From the NCBI GenBank assembly GCA_001661515.1, contig LUVW01000021.1, forward strand, positions 70,785-134,784: DNA of 64,000 nucleotides, read 5' to 3'. Positions 56,483 through 64,000 of the stretch are shown one piece after another. Each line of letters starts with the position of its first letter. Position 1 is the first letter of the stretch. The notes beneath the pieces were generated by a model. The model was not told where the DNA came from and did no database searches. It was given only the letters and a program-made list of their open reading frames with translations. The translations under genes and the position numbers were made by a program. The stretch comes from Capniomyces stellatus (lineage: Eukaryota > Kickxellomycota > Harpellomycetes > Harpellales > Legeriomycetaceae).

Positions 56483-57800
56483 ACAACAGCAACAGCAACA
56501 ATTACAGCAGCAACAACAATTACAACAACAGCAACAGAATATACAACAATTACAGAATATACAACAACAACAACAGAACATACAATTACAGGCTAGTCAA
56601 AAACAAAAACAAAAACAAAAACAAAACCACGTAAAATCATTGCAGGTTTTGTTGAATTCAGGACCTCAAACAACCAACCTCAACACAATCAACAGTCCAA
56701 TTGAAGGGTCAATCAATGTTGCTGGTAGCAGAGTAGGTGTCAAGAATCTAAAGGCGGGCCAAAAGATGGGTAAAAGCGAGTCCAAAAGCCCACTTGGTTT
56801 ACTGAGAGCGCTGGATCAAACAAACACCAGTATTAGCAGCAACTACAACACTACAGGCAACAATGATGGTTTCAAAGGTAAAAGTAAAGGTAAAGTGGGT
56901 AGTGGTGCTGAAAATAGCAGAAAACCTCCATCTGCTTCCGCCGAGCCAAGTTCTCCCAAAGTTGTCCCTGAACTCCCCAGAACCTCTGCGGGCGGCAGCA
57001 AGATCCAGGTGGAGCTGCTCAAGAGACTGGCCAGCCAAAACCCAACTGACGAGTTGGTGATGAGCGACAGCAACATTGGGTCGGGACATCCAAACATAAA
57101 TCACGTGACCAAAGAGGTTGAGAAAATGATTGCTAGAAACTCGGATCCCCGAGACATCATCCTACTGATCGTCTCCTCAACAACCAAGCCTACAGACTCG
57201 CCCGATTCAACTACCGCCAAATCCTCGCCTGTCATCCATCCAATCCACCTGCTGTACCAGACAATCGCCAAGCTGGGCTCCAACACCATCACCGAGATGC
57301 TGACCAGCAGTTCAGTCAACAATGAGGATATCGATTTGTTCTTTATGTTGACTCTGGTCTACGCCTTGGTCACCAATGTCTCCATAGCATCCAATTATGT
57401 CGAGTTGATGACCAGTTCTTTGTTGGCTCTGCTGAACCGTCTGAAGAGGATGCAGGGTGAGTTGAGGGCTCAGCCTATGTGGAACACGTCCAACATTACT
57501 TGTGAAAACTCTATTGCCACTGTTGGCCGTAGTAGTGAGGAAAAGAATTTCATTGCTGGTCTCGTTAATTTGACCAAATTGGGTGATCATTGTTCATCTG
57601 AAACTAGTATCAATAATGGTGGTGGTGGTGGTGGTGGTGGTGGTGGTGGTGGTGTTGTTGTTGTTGAGGGGGGGATTAAGGGAAGAGTTGTTGGTTCCTT
57701 GGCTAGTTTGATTGAAAAGTTTGATGATTGTAATGGTGATGATAATGTTAGAGTGTTGGCTGGATTGATGACTTTGAATAGGTTGATATCTTCAATGTGA
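52497..57800 (+). CDS. EDC4/Ge-1-like mRNA decapping scaffold
   Basis: Exons 52497-53617 and 53717-57800 join in phase to give 1734 residues. The N-terminal exon is acidic and Ser/Glu-rich (about residues 45-125). After the intron come propeller blades: [38 protein letters not shown] and [16 protein letters not shown], the EDC4-type WD40 start. The middle is extreme low complexity: Gly-Lys, Glu, Met-Asn-Pro-Asn and long Gln runs. The C-terminal 250 residues look structured and helical ([67 protein letters not shown]), like the C-terminal domain of EDC4/Ge-1 and fission yeast Pdc1. These proteins bring the decapping enzyme Dcp2 and its activators together in P-bodies. The family call rests on domain layout; exact orthology is unproven. 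Confidence 0.75.
54358..54398 (+). repeat. (GAA)n trinucleotide tract (poly-Glu)
   Basis: A run of AGA/GAA triplets encoding about 13 Glu in the EDC4-like protein. Confidence 0.95.
55690..56000 (+). repeat. Met-Gly / Ile-Asn-Pro-Asn / Met-Asn-Pro-Asn coding repeats
   Basis: Twelve-base units (ATTAATCCAAAT and ATGAATCCAAAT types) and ATGGGA units encode a 100-residue tract almost free of charged residues. Confidence 0.9.
56440..56600 (+). repeat. CAA/CAG tract (poly-Gln)
   Basis: Long mixed CAA/CAG runs encode Gln-rich sequence with a few Leu, Asn, His and Ile. Mixed codons limit slippage, which suggests the tract is kept at protein level. Confidence 0.9.
57618..57664 (+). repeat. (GGT)n tract (poly-Gly) near the C-terminus
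   Basis: About 12 GGT codons followed by GTT codons. Confidence 0.95.
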
Positions 57801-58789
57801 TTTCTATATTAATTTATTTAGTTTATTTTACTTTTCTTTACTAGTTTATTTCTTTATTAATTTATTTAGTTTATTTTTTTTTTTTAACTTTAAAGTTTGG
57901 TAGATTTGTGAAATGTAATTTATTGGACAAAGATGGATGGAGTTTTTCTTTTACTTTCTTTTCTTTTAATTTGATGGAATCAAGTGTTATCTCGTTTTGT
58001 TTGGTTAAAGATAAAAAAAGAAAAAAGAAAAAAGAAAAAAGAAAAAAATTATTACTATTAATAAAAAAAAAACATAGTCACTATAAATTTACTAGCATAA
58101 TTTTGTTTAGGCTTTTTTTATTATCATTAATCTTTTGAAATTATAGATAAATAGTAAAACTGCAAAGTTGGACATTAAGATATTTTTTTTATAGATAGAA
58201 AAATTATAAAAAATATATATATATTTAAAGGGTGTTCCTTTATTTTCTAGTACAAATACAATATTGCAAGATTTGTTACAAGAAAGAAAAAGTGTTGTGT
58301 TAAATTGGGAAAATAAAAATAAATAAACCAAAAAAGTAACCAGCAAGTAGTAGTAAAGAAGAACTAGTAAAAACAAGAGTAAGTTCAACAGTATGTACTT
58401 TTTTTTAACGTTTGATTATTGTTAACCCGTGATGTTATTGTTTGTAACAGATTGAATCAAGAATTTGCTATTTGATGTGGAATTGTGGAGAGTGGGGGAG
58501 GGGAGAGAGTGTGTTGTTGAAAAAAAAAAAAAAAAAAAATTTTTTTTTTGGGATGATTGACGATCAACAGAAATTTCGGTGGGAGATTATTGAATGCTAT
58601 TCTGTCCATTTAAATCCTTTTCTTTTCCTGAAAAAAAAAGGAACCGGAATTTTCCATGACGACAATATCGATTAACTTGATTACTATACATTTATTAGCA
58701 AGGTTATAGGGAATTGAAGAAAAGACAAGGAGAAAACAAAACAAAACAAAACAAAAACAATAATAATAAAAAAGAAAAGAAAAGAAAAG
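57801..58789. other. Intergenic, 1 kb
   Basis: 3' flank of the EDC4-like gene and promoter of RIP1. Contains A/T runs (for example A then T near 58520-58549) and a CAAAA tract just before 58770. No gene is recognised. Confidence 0.5.
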
Positions 58790-59822
58790 ATGAACGTTAC
58801 AAGAACATTGGCAAACAAATCCTTATTCACAGCACCAATCTCAAAGGCTGCATTCAAGTCTGTGCTCGGATCTTGTACAACCACACCAACAGTTTCCTTT
58901 GCCGAATCATCTAAAGTCTCAGCTTCCTCATCAGTTACTGCAGATACCTTGTTGGGAGCAGGTCTAAAAGGATCTGTTTTTGGTTCAGGTAAAAACAACG
59001 TTACTTGTTTCACAGGTAAAAAATAAAAATAAAAATAAAAACAAAAACAAAATAAAAACAAAAACAATATAGTATTCTCCTTAATTTTCTAATTGAGAAT
59101 AAAGTTTAATGTTGTTTTGCAAGTTTACCAAGCACAAGGCTTTTATTATTATTAATTGGTATTGTTTATTTACGCTTTTGTTGTTGGTTTGGTTGAATTT
59201 AGCTGTCCAAAATGTAGCTAACCAGCGTCGTTTCAAGTCGTACGCAGCTGGTCCAGGAACAACCAAAATTCCTTCATTCGCAAGCTACACAAAAGACCAA
59301 TCGTCATCAGCAACAAACTCGGCAAAATCACGTGTATTCTCCTACTTTATGCTCGGTGCCAGCGGTTCCGTCCTCGCCGCAACCGCCCAATCCTCAGTCC
59401 ACGGTTTCCTAGTCAATCTTGCCGCCTCAGCCGACGTTTTAGCTGTTTCTAAAATCGAAGTCGACCTTTCAAACATTCCTGTTGGCTCCTCAGTAACCCT
59501 CAAATGGCGTGGAAAACCCGTCTTTGTTCGTCACCGAACTCAGGAACAAATCGATCTCACTAACCAAGTCAGCATGAACGCTCTTGTCGATCCTCAAGCT
59601 GACAGTGAACGCGTCAAAATCCCTGAATGGCTCGTTGTCGTTGGTATTTGCACCCATTTGGGCTGTGTCCCCATCAAAGACGCTGGTGACTATGGCGCTT
59701 ACTACTGCCCATGCCACGGTTCCCACTATGACTACTCGGGAAGAATCAGAAAGGGTCCTGCCCCTCTAAACCTCGAAGTCCCTGAATACTCGATTGATGG
59801 AAGCATTTTGACTGTTGGTTAA
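58790..59822 (+). CDS. RIP1: Rieske iron-sulfur subunit of cytochrome bc1 complex
   Basis: Exons 58790-59015 and 59204-59822 give 281 residues. A long mitochondrial presequence is encoded mainly by exon 1. It is followed by QRRFKSYAAGPGTTKIPSF, a membrane helix (YFMLGASGSVLAATAQSSVHGFLVNL), the hinge SADVLAVSKIEVDLSNIPVG, and the cluster-binding loops CTHLGC and CPCHGSHYDYSGRIRKGPAP with their two Cys-His pairs. The C-terminus is LEVPEYSIDGSILTVG. The protein carries the 2Fe-2S cluster that takes electrons from ubiquinol in complex III. An alternative GT donor exists at 58989, but only 59015 keeps the phase with exon 2. Confidence 0.97.
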
Positions 59823-60329
59823 ACCTACTACTTTCCCTTCTTTCATCCTTTTTTCCTTCTTTTTTTTTTTCTTTTCAATAATCTAAAAAAAGTCTCTTTA
59901 CTTATTTATTTCACTAGTAGTTGGTCACTTTTTTTTTACTTTTTCAAAAAAAAAAAAAAACTTAATAATAACTTTTTTTGCATATTTGGATCCTCAATCT
60001 CTCTTACCGCATCTTTAACTTGTTCTTTTTTACTTTTCTCTTATTTCCAACTCGCCTTGAAATCCAAACTTTACTATTTCAAAAGTCAACCCGTTGATAT
60101 TTATTTCACTCAAAACAACCACAATAAAAAAATAATTATAATCAACAAATAATCCAATTCCCATTTATTTCAAATTCAACGATTTATATTATTTTCTGTT
60201 TTGTATTCACTTTTTTTTTTCTCTTTCTTTACTGCTTGCTTTTTTTACTATTCAATATTCAAATACTAAACAAAGACACTACATACATATCACATAAACA
60301 AGCTCTACTCTTGTACATATATACAAACA
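59823..60329. other. Intergenic between RIP1 and TFB3
   Basis: About 500 T/A-rich bases; promoter of TFB3. No gene is seen. Confidence 0.5.
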
Positions 60330-62247
60330 ATGGACATGCTATGGGCTGCTGACAAGCAAAACATCCCTCCATTTCAAGCCGACAATGACGTTTGTCCAAT
60401 TTGCAGAAGTGACAGATACCTGAACCAGAAAATGAAACTGTTTGTCAGCCCATGCTACCACAAAATGTAAATTCATTTCCTATTTCCCTATTTTAACCAT
60501 CACTTTCTTGCAATAAAAGCAAGTAAATGAATAATACCAAGTACAACAACCTCTATACACCAGCTCACTACCAATCTATATATATATATATTGTAAACTA
60601 GGTGCGAATCTTGTATTGAAAGAATGTATAGTATGGGTCCTGCTCCTTGCCCAGTTTGCAACCAGATTCTTAGAAAAGCCAACTTTTACTTGCAAATATT
60701 CGAGGATTTAACTGTTGAAAAAGAAGTCCGGATTCGCAAACGAATAGCTAAAATGTAAATCACACACCGCCCCTCCCACCCCCATACACTCGAAATATAT
60801 ATAGACATGCGTGTGTATACCATACAAACTAAACAACCGCCATTTATTTATTTATTTTTTTACTTTTAGATTCAATAAACGACAGAATGAATTTCCAAAC
60901 CTAAAAAAATACAACGATTACTTGGAGATGGTTGAGGATATAAGTAAGTCTTGTGTTTATTTATATAAATCAAAGTCTTTTTATCACAAATACCACCAAT
61001 AAAACTGTGTTTTTGCCACTTCCATTCTAATATCTTGGTTCTGCTTCTTACCATGCACACTATAGCTTTCAAGCTGCTGAATAACGACAATGTCCAGGAT
61101 GCCGAGGAGCAAATATTGCGTTATTCTCAAGAAAACAAGGCTGAAATAGAATCCAATTTGGCAAAACAAGTAAATATCACATTTACATTTAAATCTACTG
61201 CCAATTATCTCATTTAAACAAGTTACTAAACAAAACTATTGTGTGTGTGTTTTGTTATTGGCATTATGCTTTTTTTTTTTTTAGAATCGAGAAATGAAAC
61301 TAATAAAGTTACGACAGGAGCAAGTTGTTCGTGATAAAAATAAAAACAGAGACGAGTATATCGACATGATTATTGAAGAAAAAAAGGCGAAACTAGACGC
61401 CAAAACCGACTTGATATCCAAACTGGCAAGTTTATTATTTATTAATTATCATTTCCTTTGACCTTTATTACCACCATCACCAACAAATCAATGTTTTTAA
61501 AGAGTTCAATAATGTACAAGTCCAGTTTCGATTCAATAAAAAAAGGATACATAAAAAAAACCAATATGCAGTTTTGCCTAACTTTTAATACTTGCACACA
61601 CAGGCGTTATTTGGCACTAACTACACTGTATTTATTTGTCAACCTACTACTTACTTAGGCTACTTCCGACAAAGATGCCTCTGAAATCGTCAAGGAAAAC
61701 TCAATCACCCTAAAGAAATCATCAATCCGAATGCAAAACAGAAACCGCCTAAACAAATCCAGCTCCATTTCCTCCACCCCCAACAAAAACTCTAACACCT
61801 CCTTAAACCCCGCCTATGGTTCCACCTCATTCGACCAAAGCTCACTGTCGTTTTCTAGCAGCTTTGCCAACAACGAAGACAACATCAATGATGATGACGA
61901 CGATACTGACTCTGCCTTCCATCCCATAAACCCACTTGAGGATGCTTATAACTCTGTCAAACATGTTGTAATCAAACCAAACTTTATTGACAGGTAATTT
62001 ACACATTTTTTTCTTTTTTTCTTTTTACCAATTTCCTTTTATTCATTTGATCAGTTGAATTTTTCATCCTCTAACCGATGTTTGTTTCTGTTTCTGTTTC
62101 TGTCTCTGTTTTATCTGTTGTAGTAATCCTCAAGTCAGAAATGCCTTTGCCACTGCTGGCGGATTTACTCCTCAGCTGCACTATCAGTATGTTCTAGAAG
62201 CCGCGTTTTCAGGAATCGAAGTTCCTCAGCCATCTGATAATCTCTAA
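60330..62247 (+). CDS. TFB3: TFIIH/CAK assembly factor Tfb3 (MAT1)
   Basis: Seven exons close in phase: 60330-60466, 60602-60754, 60870-60943, 61066-61169, 61285-61425, 61659-61993 and 62124-62247 (355 residues). The N-terminal RING is clear: DVCPICRSDRY, KLFVSPCYHKMCESCIERM and GPAPCPVCNQILRKANF. It is followed by FEDLTVEKEVRIRKRIAK and FNKRQNEFPNLKKYNDYLEMVEDI, the MAT1 signature. A long coiled coil follows, then a Ser/Asn/Asp linker and a C-terminal FTPQLHYQYVLEAAFSGIEV that matches the Cdk7-activating end of MAT1. Tfb3 joins the Cdk7-cyclin H kinase to core TFIIH. Intron 5 uses a GC donor (61426), forced by the reading frame on both sides. Confidence 0.95.
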
Positions 62248-62626
62248 TGTTTTTAGTTTGATGTATTATTTGGTTTAGTTCCCTTTTCTTCTTTGTTTTT
62301 TCATTTATTAACATTTTACAATTTCACTATTTAAACTCTTTTCCAACTTTTTTTTTTCACTTGTAAAAAAAGCAAAAAATAAACAAGTTATATGATAGCC
62401 AGTGACAAGGATGGCTCAGTCGAACTTTACTAACAATAAACGTTGCTTCTAATTAGAAACGACCAGTGAGTAGAAATACTTGGTAATCTTTGCTTTCATT
62501 GTACCTTGAGAATTATTCTTTGTTTTTTTTAAAATTTTTATTAGTCCATTCCAGGAAAACAAAATCACAATAAATCAGCTATAATCATAATTATTTAATA
62601 TAAATCAAGTTTGTTTAGCTACCGAA
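62248..62626. other. Convergent intergenic spacer
   Basis: About 380 bases between the 3' ends of TFB3 and the thioesterase gene. Nothing is seen beyond T/A runs. Confidence 0.5.
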
Positions 62627-63921
62627 TCAAATCAGCTTAGGAGGGTAGCTTTGTATTTTTTTATTGACCGCCTTCCCATCAACCAACTCATCCTTGGGAA
62701 TTGTGCCTCTTAGCAATGCCTCCTGAGAAATCGAAGCCACCATAACCCCCTCGCGGTTGAAAACCCTTCCAGTTGCGTACACCCGGCCATTAGCTGCCCG
62801 CGGACTCTCCATCTCAAACATCAGCCATTCACTGGCGTTAAACGGCGCGTGGAACCAAACCGAGTGGTCCAAAGACGCCAGTATCCGAATCCCTTGGTTA
62901 TCATGCCCAAACCCTATTCCGTGCGGCAAAGTCGCCGTAAATAACAGTCTGAAGTCACTGAAATAAACAAGTGCGCTTTGGTTCATCAGCTGCGTCGTCA
63001 ACTCCCCATTCTCTACCTCTGAGTTTGTCATGCACTTAAACCACCATTGACGGTACGGATTTGTCGGCTTTGAATGGTGGATCTGCCGGTCGTTCCTGTC
63101 AAGCTTCAGCTTCCCCGGATCCTCCTCATTCGCTCGCACCAGCTTGCATATCACACCAACTGTCCCGTCTCTTGGCAGCTCCTCGTACCCCTCACTTGAC
63201 AAGTCACTAAACATGTGTCTAGGTCCGTCAAAAAGCACATCATCCTCCACATCTTCTGGCGGCGGAACGTCTGGCATCTTATACTATTTTAACAACCATA
63301 CCCAATCAGAACAAAACAAAACAAAATGAAACGAAAACATTTAGTTTAGCAATTTCTCATTATTACATACAATATTTCCCAGGCCTCACAAATTTATTTT
63401 TATATTCCTTTTCACTTACTTGATGTTGGACTTCGGACTCTTCTGGAACTTGGAAACTAACTGTAACCATATATATATCTTTTCCATTCTGTTTTGCCCG
63501 AACCGTTCTTAAACAAAACGATCTCCCTATGAAATACAGCCAATTGGACACACATTTTTAAAGCTTGTATTTCTTGCATATAAAACAAAAACTCTATCTT
63601 TATTTACTAAATCGTCTGTGTGGCTTTTACCATCTCTAACTGTCTCAACATGATAGTAAATTGGCGTTTTGTTGCTCCCAGGCAGCAAAAAATACGAATG
63701 CATGGACTACACATATCGCAAATTATAGCATTACACATAAACACACATCAATATTGTCCCTGTGTACATCAGCTATCGAATACTTGTTTGATGTATTCCT
63801 TCTTTGTATAGCTACACAAACATATATATGGCTTTTAGGTCTCTTTTATTTACATGCGCAACAAATCCTTTCCCAACTGTCAATGTAGCTGCTGCAAACG
63901 CCTGCCCAGCAATCTGCCCTC
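62627..63921 (-). CDS. TES1: Acyl-CoA thioesterase II (TesB/Tes1 family), 5' end outside window
   Basis: Exons seen, in phase: 63921-63854, 63706-63631, 63526-63420 and 63277-62627. They read GGQIAGQAFAAATLTVGKGFVAH / SMHSYFLLPGSNKTPIYYHVETVRD / GRSFCLRTVRAKQNGKDIYMVTVSFQ / MPDVPPPEDVEDD, then FSDFRLLFTATL, LASLDHSVWFHAPFNASEWLMFEMESPRA, GRGRVYATG-like GRVYATGRVFNREGVMVASISQEALLR. This is the double hot-dog TesB fold. The C-terminal Gln of ISQE and the Asp of LDHSVWFH are family catalytic-site positions. It hydrolyses acyl-CoA, usually in peroxisomes. The protein ends PKLI rather than a standard SKL-type peroxisomal signal. The N-terminal exon(s) must lie beyond 64000. Confidence 0.9.
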
Positions 63922-64000
63922 CTATAGTCATATCACAGTACAAGGTGACCGAGTCTTGTATTTAAACTGTTGTATTTATCATACCAACTTGATACTAAAC

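Overview
This window is nuclear DNA of a fungus. It is AT-rich, with short spliceosomal introns (GT-AG, plus at least two GC-AG), a fungal-type CDK8, Rrp17, Tfb3, a Byr4/Bfa1-like mitotic GAP subunit, and several secreted, repeat-rich surface-type proteins. Dense introns, a Hook dynein adaptor and a BRD8-type bromodomain protein argue against a Saccharomyces-like yeast. An early-diverging 'zygomycete-type' fungus would fit, but that is inference. No tRNA, rRNA or CRISPR array was recognised by eye.

Layout, left to right. (a) 1-4.8 kb is an accessory block: two tandem copies of a secreted protein gene with a hydrophobic C-terminus, separated by a 5'-truncated non-LTR retrotransposon remnant. 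(b) 5.0-10.9 kb holds a BRD8/Bdc1-like bromodomain gene (+) converging on mitochondrial methionyl-tRNA synthetase (-, 8 exons). (c) 11.3-13.2 kb holds a Thr-rich secreted protein ending in DYKTKIN heptads (-). (d) 15.1-17.8 kb is a Hook-family coiled-coil protein (-), divergent from a small secreted CBM19-like protein (+, 19.5 kb). (e) 20.5-24.7 kb holds RRP17/NOL12 and a tandem-BRCT protein (both -). (f) 25.9-30.5 kb holds the CDK8/SSN3 Mediator kinase (-), divergent from cytochrome c oxidase subunit IV (COX5-type, +). (g) 32.0-34.6 kb is a second Thr-rich secreted protein, with about 28 DYKPPVT heptads (-). (h) 36.5-42.9 kb holds an uncharacterised 1044-residue WD40 protein and a Byr4/Bfa1-like protein (both -). 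(i) 42.9-47.9 kb is a long stretch with no recognisable gene. (j) 47.9-57.8 kb holds RVB2 (-, 9 coding exons) divergent from a 1734-residue EDC4/Ge-1-like decapping scaffold (+). (k) 58.8-64.0 kb holds the Rieske protein RIP1 (+), TFB3/MAT1 (+) and a 5'-incomplete acyl-CoA thioesterase II (-).

The housekeeping genes cover chromatin and transcription (bromodomain protein, RVB2, CDK8, TFB3, BRCT), mitochondrial respiration and translation (MSM1, COX5, RIP1), RNA metabolism (RRP17, EDC4) and mitosis or transport (Byr4/Bfa1, Hook). They are scattered rather than organised as a pathway cluster. The accessory content is the set of five secreted proteins: the tandem pair, two DYK-heptad proteins and the CBM19-like protein. 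Exon coordinates were worked out by hand from splice sites and reading phase. For most multi-exon genes the phases close exactly; the exception is one junction of the bromodomain gene.
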